Part shown: one piece after another, positions 8,486-17,712 of the stretch | How the letters are laid out: each line of letters opens with the position of its first letter | Numbering within the stretch: position 1 is the first letter of the stretch | Source of the DNA: Candidatus Parepulonipiscium sp. PG-Nun2H_MBin03 | GTDB taxonomy: Bacteria; Bacillota; Clostridia; Lachnospirales; Cellulosilyticaceae | Length of the DNA stretch: 44,951 bases | Direction: 5' to 3' | Assembly: GCA_001995005.1 (NCBI GenBank) | Contig: MDJN01000134.1 | Span: 1-44,951, forward strand | Made by a program: the position numbers and the translations under genes | The notes under the pieces: generated by a model | What the model saw: only the letters and a program-made list of their open reading frames with translations | What the model was told of the DNA's origin: nothing | Databases searched by the model: none

Positions 8486-9559
8486 ATGTACGATTTTAAG
8501 AAAATTATAATAAATAACATCCCTCTTATAGATGTTAGAGCACCTATAGAATATAACAAGGGAGCGTTTCTAAACTCAGTAAACCTACCTATTATGCAAG
8601 ATGACGAAAGACATGAAATAGGGATTGAATATAAAAAAAATGGGAATGCAGCAGCAATAGAACTAGGGCATAGATTAGTATCTGGTAATATACGAGCAGA
8701 AAGAATAAATAGCTGGATAAAGTTTATAGAAGATAATCCGAATGCTGTAATATATTGCTTTAGAGGAGGACAACGTTCAAAAATTTCTAAACAATGGATA
8801 GCAGAAGCGAACAGAGACGTAGAACGTATAGAAGGTGGATATAAGGCATTTAGAACATATTTAATGGAAGAGTCCAAAAACATAAATTCTTCAATTTTAA
8901 TATTGGCCGGATACACAGGAGCGGGCAAAACTCGAGTGTTGGATAATATAAACTATGCAATTGACCTGGAAAAAATTGCAAATCATAGAGGGTCATCTTT
9001 TGGTAGATATGTAAGCAAGCAGCCAACGCAGATTAACTTTGAAAACAACTTAGCATATGCCATAATAAAACACCAACATGAAAATTATAAATATATGCTT
9101 TTAGAAGATGAGGGTAGGCATGTTGGAACTAATTTTATACCACGAGATTTAACACAAAAATTTGCTACGGGTAGCATGGTAGTTTTGGACGAGACTCTTG
9201 AGCATAGATTAGATATAACTCTAAATGAGTATGTATGCGTGGCACAAGAGCAATATTGTGCCATTACAGAAGACGGTCTTAACGACTGGGCAAATTATAT
9301 TACCGAAAGTATACAACGCCTACAAAAGCGACTGGGTAACACTATGGTAAGAGAGGTTGTGCAAATGTTTGATGATGCCTTCTCATATCAACTAAAAAGT
9401 GGTGACATAGAAGCGCATAAAGACTGGATTGAATGTCTGTTAACAAATTATTACGATCCTATGTATAAATACCAATTAGAAAAAAATACAATGCCTATAT
9501 TGTTTAGAGGCAACACAAGAGAAGTTACCGAATATTTACTGGATTTGAAGATATACTAA
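8486..9559 (+). CDS. mnmH: tRNA 2-selenouridine synthase (rhodanese + P-loop)
   Basis: LIDVRAPIEYNKGAF, YCFRGGQRSK rhodanese Cys loop, IEGGYKAFR, LAGYTGAGKT P-loop, HRGSSFG. Confidence 0.95.
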   Translation: MYDFKKIIINNIPLIDVRAPIEYNKGAFLNSVNLPIMQDDERHEIGIEYKKNGNAAAIELGHRLVSGNIRAERINSWIKFIEDNPNAVIYCFRGGQRSKISKQWIAEANRDVERIEGGYKAFRTYLMEESKNINSSILILAGYTGAGKTRVLDNINYAIDLEKIANHRGSSFGRYVSKQPTQINFENNLAYAIIKHQHENYKYMLLEDEGRHVGTNFIPRDLTQKFATGSMVVLDETLEHRLDITLNEYVCVAQEQYCAITEDGLNDWANYITESIQRLQKRLGNTMVREVVQMFDDAFSYQLKSGDIEAHKDWIECLLTNYYDPMYKYQLEKNTMPILFRGNTREVTEYLLDLKIY

Positions 9560-9610
9560 AGTAAGGAATTTTGAGTATATATTTGAGTATATAAAGGGAG
9601 GCTAAATTAG

Positions 9611-10747
9611 ATGAAAGTTGTAATTGCAATTGATTCATTTAAAGGCAGCATAAGTTCTATTGATGCTGGAAATGCGGTAAAAGCAGGTGTATTAACAGTG
9701 TATAAAGATGCAATAGTAGATGTTTTGCCGTTAGCAGACGGCGGAGAGGGCACGGTTGAAACATTAGTTTTAGGAATGAATGGCACAAAAAAACAAATAC
9801 AAGTTACTGGTCCGCTAATAGATATGCAAGTAATGGCAACATATGGCGTAGTATCAGGGACGGTTATAGTTGAGATGGCACAAGCGGCAGGGCTGCCAAT
9901 AGTCCCAGAACAATTACGCAATCCGCTAAATACTACAACATATGGCGTAGGCGAGATAATTAAAAATGCAATTGAAGAAGGGTATCGTAATTTTATTATT
10001 GGAATTGGCGGAAGTGCTACGACTGATGCAGGTATTGGTATGCTAAGTGCACTAGGGTTTGAATTTTATGATAAATATGATAACTTAGTAGGTGCTGTGG
10101 GTAAAGATTTAGCAAACATTAGCAGGATTGGCACAACAAATATATTACCTGAATTATCACAGTGTAAATTTAAAATTGCATGCGATGTGAATAATCCGCT
10201 ATATGGTAAAAATGGTGCAGCGTATATATATGGTCCGCAAAAAGGGGCAACAGAAGAAATCGTAATAGAGTTAGATAATGGATTGCAAAATTTTGCATCA
10301 GTCGTTAAGAAACAATTAGGCAAAGATATTGCCAAAGTGGCTGGTACAGGAGCAGCAGGAGGGTTGGGCTATGCATTTTTAGTATTTTTAGATGCTAAGC
10401 TAGAATCGGGTAGTGATATTATTATTGAAGAAATTGCACTAGAAGATAGAGTAAAAGATGCAGATTTTGTAATTACAGGTGAGGGCAGATTGGATGCACA
10501 AACTATTATGGGCAAGGCTCCGGCCGCTGTTACTAAGATAGCTAAAAAATACGGCATAAAGACATTGGCGTTTGCAGGGTGTATTACAGATGATGCAGTG
10601 CAGTGTAATCAAAGTGGAATAGATGCATTTTTTCCTATACTTCCTAGGGTTATGAGCTTAGCTGATGCAATGGATGTAAGTAATGCACAAAAGCATTTAA
10701 CAATGACTACTATACAAGTATTTAACTTAATAGGGTGTCTTAAGTAA
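9611..10747 (+). CDS. Glycerate kinase
   Basis: MKVVIAIDSFKGSISS, PLADGGEGTVETL, IGIGGSATTDAGIGML. Confidence 0.95.
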   Translation: MKVVIAIDSFKGSISSIDAGNAVKAGVLTVYKDAIVDVLPLADGGEGTVETLVLGMNGTKKQIQVTGPLIDMQVMATYGVVSGTVIVEMAQAAGLPIVPEQLRNPLNTTTYGVGEIIKNAIEEGYRNFIIGIGGSATTDAGIGMLSALGFEFYDKYDNLVGAVGKDLANISRIGTTNILPELSQCKFKIACDVNNPLYGKNGAAYIYGPQKGATEEIVIELDNGLQNFASVVKKQLGKDIAKVAGTGAAGGLGYAFLVFLDAKLESGSDIIIEEIALEDRVKDADFVITGEGRLDAQTIMGKAPAAVTKIAKKYGIKTLAFAGCITDDAVQCNQSGIDAFFPILPRVMSLADAMDVSNAQKHLTMTTIQVFNLIGCLK

Positions 10748-10859
10748 AAGAAGATGTCTGTGGTTGAAAAATAACTCAGTTTAAAAAGAACAGAAGTATG
10801 GATAAACTCCTAAAAGTATGGTATTATATATCTAAATATTTTTATATAAGGAGTTGGAT

Positions 10860-11774
10860 ATGAAGCATTTAATAAGTCCATTAGATTTATCTACTAAAGA
10901 AATAGACGATATATTAGAATTAGCTGAAGATATAGAAAAAAGGCCAGATAAGTATACAGATATTTGTAAAGGGAAAAAACTTGCGACCTTATTTTACGAA
11001 TCAAGTACTAGAACCCGCCTAAGCCATGAGGCTGCCATGCTAAATTTAGGTGGTTCAATACTAGGCTTTTCAAGCTCAGATGCAAGCTCTGCCGCAAAGG
11101 GTGAGAGTGTTGCTGATACAATACGTACGGTATGTTGCTACGCTGATATAATAGCTATGCGTCACCCAAAAGAAGGTGCACCTATTGTTGCTGCAAATTA
11201 TTCTAGTATACCTATAATTAATGCAGGAGACGGAGGGCATGAGCATCCGACTCAAACTTTGACAGACTTACTAACTATCCGTGCTGAAAAAGGAAGATTA
11301 GACAACTTAACGGTTGGAATGTGTGGAGACTTAAAATTTGGCCGTACAGTACATTCGCTAATTCATGCCCTAGTCAGATATCGCAATATAAAATTCATCT
11401 TAATTTCACCAGAAGAATTACGCTTGCCTAGCTATATGTTACAAGATGTTTTAGTAAAACATAATATCAAGTATATACAAGCGGAAAAACTAGAAGAAGT
11501 TATGTCAGAATTAGATATATTGTATATGACTCGTGTGCAAAAAGAACGCTTTTTTAATGAAGAAGATTATATAAGAATGAAAGATTTTTATATATTAGAT
11601 GCAGATAAAATGAAGATGGCAAAATCGGATATGCTAGTATTACATCCGTTGCCACGTGTAAATGAAATTCACCCTGAAGTTGATAAAGACCCACGTGCAA
11701 TATATTTTAAGCAAGTCCAGTATGGTGTATATGTACGTATGGCGTTAATACTAACATTATTAGAGTTAATTTAA
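10860..11774 (+). CDS. pyrB: Aspartate carbamoyltransferase catalytic subunit
   Basis: [46 protein letters not shown] 10860 preferred to TTG 10854 because of AGGAG at 10849-10853. Confidence 0.95.
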   Translation: MKHLISPLDLSTKEIDDILELAEDIEKRPDKYTDICKGKKLATLFYESSTRTRLSHEAAMLNLGGSILGFSSSDASSAAKGESVADTIRTVCCYADIIAMRHPKEGAPIVAANYSSIPIINAGDGGHEHPTQTLTDLLTIRAEKGRLDNLTVGMCGDLKFGRTVHSLIHALVRYRNIKFILISPEELRLPSYMLQDVLVKHNIKYIQAEKLEEVMSELDILYMTRVQKERFFNEEDYIRMKDFYILDADKMKMAKSDMLVLHPLPRVNEIHPEVDKDPRAIYFKQVQYGVYVRMALILTLLELI

Positions 11775-11786
11775 AGGAGGTTTTTT

Positions 11787-12227
11787 ATGAGCACATTAAA
11801 CGTTGGTGGTATTTTAGAAGGATTTGTACTAGATCATATTCCGGCGGGAAAAAGTATGCAAATATATGGATATTTAAATCTTGATAAGCTAGATTGTTGT
11901 GTTGCAATTATTAAAAATGCTAAAAGCAATAAAATGGGTAAAAAAGATATAATTAAAATTGAGTGTCCGATAGATCATATAGACTTAGATATACTAGGCT
12001 TTATTGACCATACCATCACTGTGAATATAATAAAACATAAGGTTATTGTAGAAAAACGACAACTAGATTTACCCAAAGAAATCATTAATATAGTTCACTG
12101 CAAAAATCCACGTTGTATAACATCTATAGAACAAGGATTGGAGCATATCTTTTTGCTTACAGATAAAAATAAAGAAACCTATAGATGTAAGTATTGTGAG
12201 GAAAAGATAATAAGTAGAAATGTTTAA
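11787..12227 (+). CDS. pyrI: Aspartate carbamoyltransferase regulatory subunit
   Basis: C-terminal zinc domain HCKNPRCI...YRCKYCEEKI; directly downstream of pyrB. Confidence 0.92.
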   Translation: MSTLNVGGILEGFVLDHIPAGKSMQIYGYLNLDKLDCCVAIIKNAKSNKMGKKDIIKIECPIDHIDLDILGFIDHTITVNIIKHKVIVEKRQLDLPKEIINIVHCKNPRCITSIEQGLEHIFLLTDKNKETYRCKYCEEKIISRNV

Positions 12228-12235
12228 ATAAATTT

Positions 12236-12287
12236 AGCATTTACTTTTTTAAAAAAATTTTTTAAAAAAAGTAGATGCTTTTTTTAT
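12236..12287 (+). terminator. Intrinsic terminator of pyrBI
   Basis: AGCATTTACTTTTTT / AAAAAAGTAGATGCT (14/15 plus one wobble) followed by a T run. Confidence 0.85.
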
Positions 12288-12343
12288 ATTTTTAAAAAAA
12301 TTTATTCTAATTATGAGAAAAATTTAACAAGCATACATATTAA

Positions 12344-12389
12344 AATTGACAGGTAGCAATTGACAACAAGAAGGGGGTGTCCCTATAAA
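12344..12389 (+). promoter_or_regulatory. Candidate promoter with overlapping direct repeat
   Basis: AATTGACA at 12344-12351 and 12358-12365 (14 bp period); TTGACA 12360-12365, 18 bp spacer, TATAAA 12384-12389. Confidence 0.5.
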
Positions 12390-12550
12390 AATAATATAAA
12401 GGAATTTAAGAATTATAAGCTATTTTGAAATAATATAAGAATGTTTATAGACCAAGCAACATTATTAATAGATATCTTTTTTAGACAATATGCAAGAAGT
12501 CTTAGATAAAAAAATAACAAAATTGTTAACAAAAAAATTTATATTATATC

Positions 12551-12579
12551 TTGAAAATAGGTAAAAATAATGGTATATT
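12551..12579 (+). promoter_or_regulatory. Candidate sigma-A promoter upstream of the structured leader
   Basis: TTGAAA 12551-12556, 17 bp spacer, TATATT 12574-12579. Confidence 0.5.
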
Positions 12580-12593
12580 ATTATTATAGTAAT

Positions 12594-12817
12594 ATTTCAC
12601 ATTAGAAAAATGCATAAACTATTATTCATATATTATTGGATAGAGTATATAATAATTAAAAGGGATAAATTAAGAGAGTACAATTATCGCCAAGTAATAA
12701 AATTATATATATAAATATCCAATAAATTAATTTTCTATGCATAGATTAATGCGAAATTGATAAAAATAAGTTGTATAAATAAATTTGTTTATACACTATT
12801 ATTACTTGGATTTTTTG
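12594..12817 (+). ncRNA. Candidate structured 5' leader RNA of the purine-catabolism cluster
   Basis: Nested inverted repeats 12594-12604/12747-12757, 12610-12616/12736-12742, 12634-12642/12716-12724, plus a conflicting 11 bp stem 12690-12700/12799-12809 followed by ATTTTTTG. Confidence 0.5.
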
Positions 12818-12835
12818 AAAGGAGATGTTTAATTT

Positions 12836-14032
12836 ATGGAATGGTCCATTAATTCCATGCCAAAAACAGATGACTTGCAACTACAAGTTATGGATATCGA
12901 AAACGTACAAAAAGCGAGAGATTTCCATAAAAGTTTTCCGCAATATAGTATAACACCACTTGCGAAACTTGATAGTATGGCAAATTATTTAGGGGTAAAA
13001 GAAATTTACGTAAAAGATGAGTCGTATCGTTTTGGCCTAAATGCATTTAAGGTATTAGGAGGTTCGTTTGCTATGGCAAAATATATTGCACAGCAAACAA
13101 ATCAAGATGTGTCTGATGTGCCGTATAATGTGTTAACGTCTAAAAAATTATTAGATGATTTTGGGCAAGCGACATTCTTTACAGCAACTGACGGAAATCA
13201 TGGTAGAGGGGTAGCATGGGCTGCAAATAAATTAGGTCAAAAATCAGTAGTATTTATGCCAAAAGGCTCAACTATTACAAGACTTAATAATATTAAAAAA
13301 GAAAATGCTATCGCAACTATTGAAGAAGTGAACTACGACGAGTGTGTGAGAATGGCAGCTGAGCAAGCGAGCAAAACTCCAAATGGTGTGGTTGTACAAG
13401 ACACAGCATGGGATGGATATGAAGAAATTCCAGCTTGGATTATGCAAGGATACGGCACAATGGCAATGGAGGCGGCTGAGCAAATGTCAGAGCAAGGGTG
13501 CGACCGTCCAACTCATATATTTATACAAGCGGGCGTAGGTTCTTTGGCTGGAGCAGTACAAGGATATTTTGTAAATCGTTACCCAGAAAATCCACCGACT
13601 GTTGTAGTTGTAGAAGCGGATGTTGCGGCTTGTCTTTATAAAGGAGCAAAGCAAGCAGATGGAAGTATTCAATTTGTAGATGGAGATATGCAAACCATTA
13701 TGGCGGGGCTTGCATGTGGTGAACCTAATACAATATCATGGGATATCTTAAAAAACCATACTAAGTGTTTTATATCTGCACCAGATTGGATGGCAGCTCT
13801 TGGTATGCGTATGCTTAGTGCACCGATTAAAGGTGATGCTCAAGTAACGTCGGGTGAATCCGGTGCCATAACAATGGGTGTTTTAAGTTGTATTATGAAA
13901 ATGGAAGAGTATAAATCTTTAAGAGAAGAACTGAAATTAGATGAAAATTCAAAAGTTTTATTATTCTCGACAGAAGGGGATACAGATCCAGAGCGTTATA
14001 AGAGTATAGTATGGGAAGGTAAAGAAAAATAA
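12836..14032 (+). CDS. ygeX: Diaminopropionate ammonia-lyase (PLP)
   Basis: [22 protein letters not shown] Lys motif, [13 protein letters not shown]; context. Confidence 0.93.
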   Translation: MEWSINSMPKTDDLQLQVMDIENVQKARDFHKSFPQYSITPLAKLDSMANYLGVKEIYVKDESYRFGLNAFKVLGGSFAMAKYIAQQTNQDVSDVPYNVLTSKKLLDDFGQATFFTATDGNHGRGVAWAANKLGQKSVVFMPKGSTITRLNNIKKENAIATIEEVNYDECVRMAAEQASKTPNGVVVQDTAWDGYEEIPAWIMQGYGTMAMEAAEQMSEQGCDRPTHIFIQAGVGSLAGAVQGYFVNRYPENPPTVVVVEADVAACLYKGAKQADGSIQFVDGDMQTIMAGLACGEPNTISWDILKNHTKCFISAPDWMAALGMRMLSAPIKGDAQVTSGESGAITMGVLSCIMKMEEYKSLREELKLDENSKVLLFSTEGDTDPERYKSIVWEGKEK

Positions 14033-14045
14033 CAGGAGGTTTAGT

Positions 14046-15350
14046 ATGGACGTAGCAGCTATTAAACAAGCAGCACAAAATTATGAGAAAGATATGACTA
14101 AGTTTTTAAGGGAATTAATAGTAATTCCTGGTGAAAGCTGTGGTGAAAAAGGTCACATAGACCGAATTGCACAAGAAATGAAGGCAGTAGGGTTTGATGA
14201 AGTAGTAATTGATAAGATGGGTAACGTACTAGGATATATGGGAACTGGTTCAACATTGATTGGATACGATGCTCATATAGATACAGTAGGTATCGGAAAT
14301 ATTGATAACTGGACATTTGACCCATACAAAGGTATGGAAGACGATACTACAATAGGAGGCCGAGGAACTTCTGATCAACTAGGTGGAATTGTATCTGCTG
14401 TCTACGGTGCAAAAATCATGAAAGATATGGGTCTATTAAATGATAAGTATAAAGTAGTTGTTACGGGTACAGTGCAAGAAGAAGATTGCGACGGATTATG
14501 TTGGGAATATATTATTAAAGAAAGCAATGTAAAGCCAGAGTTTGTTGTATCTACAGAGCCTACTGACGGTGGAATTTATAGAGGGCAACGTGGTAGAATG
14601 GAAATCCGTGTTGATGTTAAAGGGATTTCTTGCCACGGTTCTGCACCAGAGCGTGGAGACAATGCTATCTATAAGATGGCAGATATATTACAAGATATAC
14701 GTTCATTAAATGAGAATGATGCGTCTGACTCAAATGAGATTAAAGGTCTTGTGAAAATGTTAGATGAAAAGTACAATCCTCAGTGGCAAGAAGCAAACTT
14801 CTTAGGCAGAGGTACAGTTACTGTATCAGAAATTTTCTATACTTCACCTAGTCGATGTGCAGTTGCAGATTCATGCTCAATTTCGTTAGACAGACGTATG
14901 ACAGCGGGTGAAACTTGGGAGAGTTGTCTAGAAGAGATACGAAACTTACCAAATGTTAAAAAATATGACGTAGTTGTAAGTATGTACAACTATGACAGAC
15001 CATCTTATACTGGATTAGTTTATCCTATTGAGTGTTATTTCCCAACTTGGGTAATTCCAAAAGAGCATAAAGTAACAAAAGCTTTAGAAGAAGCTTATAC
15101 AAGTTTATATGGAGATAAAAGAATTGGTCCTGATGTAACATTGGCTATGAGAGAAGCACGTCCGCTTACTGATAAATGGACATTCTCAACTAATGGTGTA
15201 TCTATTATGGGTAGAAATGAAATCCCATGTATTGGATTTGGCCCAGGTGCGGAAGCTCAAGCTCACGCTCCAAACGAAATTACTTGGAAACAAGATTTAG
15301 TAACTTGTGCAGCTGTGTATGCATTGTTACCAACTATGTATTGTAAATAG
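14046..15350 (+). CDS. ygeY: YgeY family M20-type metallohydrolase, selenium metabolism-associated
   Basis: [44 protein letters not shown]; synteny. Confidence 0.92.
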   Translation: MDVAAIKQAAQNYEKDMTKFLRELIVIPGESCGEKGHIDRIAQEMKAVGFDEVVIDKMGNVLGYMGTGSTLIGYDAHIDTVGIGNIDNWTFDPYKGMEDDTTIGGRGTSDQLGGIVSAVYGAKIMKDMGLLNDKYKVVVTGTVQEEDCDGLCWEYIIKESNVKPEFVVSTEPTDGGIYRGQRGRMEIRVDVKGISCHGSAPERGDNAIYKMADILQDIRSLNENDASDSNEIKGLVKMLDEKYNPQWQEANFLGRGTVTVSEIFYTSPSRCAVADSCSISLDRRMTAGETWESCLEEIRNLPNVKKYDVVVSMYNYDRPSYTGLVYPIECYFPTWVIPKEHKVTKALEEAYTSLYGDKRIGPDVTLAMREARPLTDKWTFSTNGVSIMGRNEIPCIGFGPGAEAQAHAPNEITWKQDLVTCAAVYALLPTMYCK

Positions 15351-15421
15351 TTGTATTAGTTGTATTAAATATATTAAAGAATAAAATACTAAATAAATTA
15401 AAATTTTAAGGAGACAAGAAG

Positions 15422-16606
15422 ATGCAAAAATATATTGATAAATTAAAAAGTTTAGATCACAAAAATATGTATGAAGGTGACTTTTTCTTAACATGGGAAA
15501 AGACAAAAGACGAGTTAGAGTCTATTTGGACAGTAGCAGATGCGTTGAGAGATTTAAGAGAAAGAAATATTTCTACAAAAGTATTTGACAGTGGACTAGG
15601 AATTTCTATATTCCGAGACAACTCTACAAGAACTCGTTTTTCATTTGCATCAGCTTGTAATTTACTAGGTCTTGCAGTACAAGACTTAGATGAAGGTAAA
15701 TCTCAAATAGCACACGGTGAAACAGTGCGTGAAACAGCTAACATGGTGTCATTTATGGCAGATGTTATAGGTATTAGAGATGATATGTATATAGGAAAAG
15801 GAAATGCTTATATGCACGAAGTAGTAGATTCTGTAACTCAAGGACACAAAGACGGTGTATTAGAGCAAAAGCCAACGTTAGTAAACTTACAATGCGACAT
15901 TGACCATCCAACTCAAAGTATGGCAGATGCATTACACATTATTAATGAAATGGGCGGAATTGAAAATCTTAAAGGTAAAAAAGTGGCTATGACTTGGGCA
16001 TATTCACCATCTTACGGAAAGCCATTATCTGTACCACAAGGTATTGTAGGTCTTATGACTCGTTTAGGTATGGATGTAGTTTTAGCACACCCTGAAGGGT
16101 ATGAAATTATGCCAGAAGTTGAAGAAGTGGCTAAAAAGAATGCTGCAGAATCAGGCGGTTCATTTACTCGTGTAAATAGTATGGCAGAAGCATTTAAAGA
16201 TGCTGATATTGTTTATCCAAAGAGCTGGGCACCTTTTGCAGCAATGGAAAAACGTACTGACTTATATGGAAACAATGACTTTGATGGCATTAAAGCATTA
16301 GAGCAAGAATTACTGGCTCAAAATGCGAAACACAAAGACTGGGCTTGTACAGAAGAGTTGATGAAAACTACAAAAGACGGTAAAGCACTTTATATGCACT
16401 GTTTACCAGCGGATATTACAGGTGTGAGTTGTAAAGAAGGAGAAGTTGACGCTTCAGTATTTGACAGATATCGTGATCCATTATATAAAGAAGCGAGCTA
16501 TAAGCCATATGTTATAGCAGCGATGATTTTCTTAGCTAAATTTAAAAATCCTGTAGCATTACTTGAGCAATTAAATCAAGATGCTAAAGCAAGACAAATG
16601 AAATAA
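15422..16606 (+). CDS. ygeW: YgeW-type carbamoyltransferase
   Basis: FRDNSTRTRFSFASACNLLG, DIDHPTQSMADALHI, HCLPADITG. Confidence 0.93.
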   Translation: MQKYIDKLKSLDHKNMYEGDFFLTWEKTKDELESIWTVADALRDLRERNISTKVFDSGLGISIFRDNSTRTRFSFASACNLLGLAVQDLDEGKSQIAHGETVRETANMVSFMADVIGIRDDMYIGKGNAYMHEVVDSVTQGHKDGVLEQKPTLVNLQCDIDHPTQSMADALHIINEMGGIENLKGKKVAMTWAYSPSYGKPLSVPQGIVGLMTRLGMDVVLAHPEGYEIMPEVEEVAKKNAAESGGSFTRVNSMAEAFKDADIVYPKSWAPFAAMEKRTDLYGNNDFDGIKALEQELLAQNAKHKDWACTEELMKTTKDGKALYMHCLPADITGVSCKEGEVDASVFDRYRDPLYKEASYKPYVIAAMIFLAKFKNPVALLEQLNQDAKARQMK

Positions 16607-16630
16607 TTTCTAAAATACTATGTAAATAAT

Positions 16631-16653
16631 AAGTCCCCTTTAAGGGGACTTTT
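16631..16653 (+). terminator. Intercistronic hairpin / attenuator
   Basis: AAGTCCCCTT-T-AAGGGGACTT perfect 10 bp arms, then TTGAAG. Confidence 0.6.
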
Positions 16654-16674
16654 GAAGAAAGGATACCATTAGCT

Positions 16675-17619
16675 ATGAAAAACAAAAAACGTATAGTTAT
16701 TGCACTAGGAGGAAATGCACTAGGTAATACACTTCCAGAACAGATGAAAGCTGTCAAAATTACTGCTCAAGCAATAGTTGATTTAATCCAAGAAGGATGC
16801 GAAGTTGTTGTAACCCATGGAAATGGACCACAAGTTGGCATGATTAACAATGCTATGGCAGCATTATCAAGAGAGGACAGTAACCAACCTAATACACCAC
16901 TATCAGTATGTGTGGCTATGAGTCAGGCATACATAGGGTATGACCTGCAAAATGCCTTACGAGAAGAACTTAAAAACAGAAATATGTTAGATATTCCTGT
17001 AGTGACTATGGTGACTCAAGTTAGAGTTGATGAGAATGACGCTGCATTTTTAAATCCTACTAAGCCTATTGGACAGTTTATGACAGAAGAACAGGCGAAA
17101 ATAGCAGAAGAAAAATATGACTATGTAATGAAGGAAGATTCAGGCAGAGGCTATAGACGTGTAGTTTCATCTCCAAAACCTGCTGAAATTATTGAAATAG
17201 AAGCTATTCGTGCCCTAGTAGATACCGGTCAACTTGTTATCTCTTGTGGCGGAGGCGGCATACCTGTTACTTTAAAAGGAAACCATCTAACAGGAGCAAG
17301 TGCAGTTATAGATAAAGACTTTGTGAGTGCATTGCTTGCCAAAGAACTAGATGCAGACTTTTTAATTATTTTGACTGCAGTAGAAAAAGTAGCCATAAAC
17401 TTTGGTAAACCAGACCAAAAGTGGCTTGCACAAATGAATGTGGAGGAAGCTAACCAATATATAGAAGAAGGCCACTTTGCTCCAGGTTCTATGCTACCAA
17501 AAGTGGAGGCAGCTATAGAATTTGCAGATTCAAAAGCAGGGCGCGTTTCTCTTATAACATTATTAGAAAAGGCTAAAGAAGGTATTTTAGGAGAAACAGG
17601 TACAAGAATTTGTAAGTAA
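16675..17619 (+). CDS. arcC: Carbamate kinase
   Basis: KRIVIALGGNALGNTLPEQ, VVTHGNGPQVG, SCGGGGIPV. Confidence 0.94.
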   Translation: MKNKKRIVIALGGNALGNTLPEQMKAVKITAQAIVDLIQEGCEVVVTHGNGPQVGMINNAMAALSREDSNQPNTPLSVCVAMSQAYIGYDLQNALREELKNRNMLDIPVVTMVTQVRVDENDAAFLNPTKPIGQFMTEEQAKIAEEKYDYVMKEDSGRGYRRVVSSPKPAEIIEIEAIRALVDTGQLVISCGGGGIPVTLKGNHLTGASAVIDKDFVSALLAKELDADFLIILTAVEKVAINFGKPDQKWLAQMNVEEANQYIEEGHFAPGSMLPKVEAAIEFADSKAGRVSLITLLEKAKEGILGETGTRICK

Positions 17620-17655
17620 GTAGATTTGTATCTGTGCATTAAATGATGATAATTA

Positions 17656-17687
17656 AGGATTTAGATGGATTTAATCCTCTAAATCCT
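17656..17687 (+). promoter_or_regulatory. Strong intercistronic hairpin without T tract
   Basis: AGGATTTAGA / TCTAAATCCT enclosing GGATTTAATCC, followed by AAAATTAGG. Confidence 0.6.
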
Positions 17688-17712
17688 AAAATTAGGAAGA
17701 ATAGAGGTAGAT

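Noticed and set aside
12594-12817. Assignment of the leader to the known purine riboswitch family
   Set aside because: The conserved purine riboswitch core was not found; only generic secondary structure is supported
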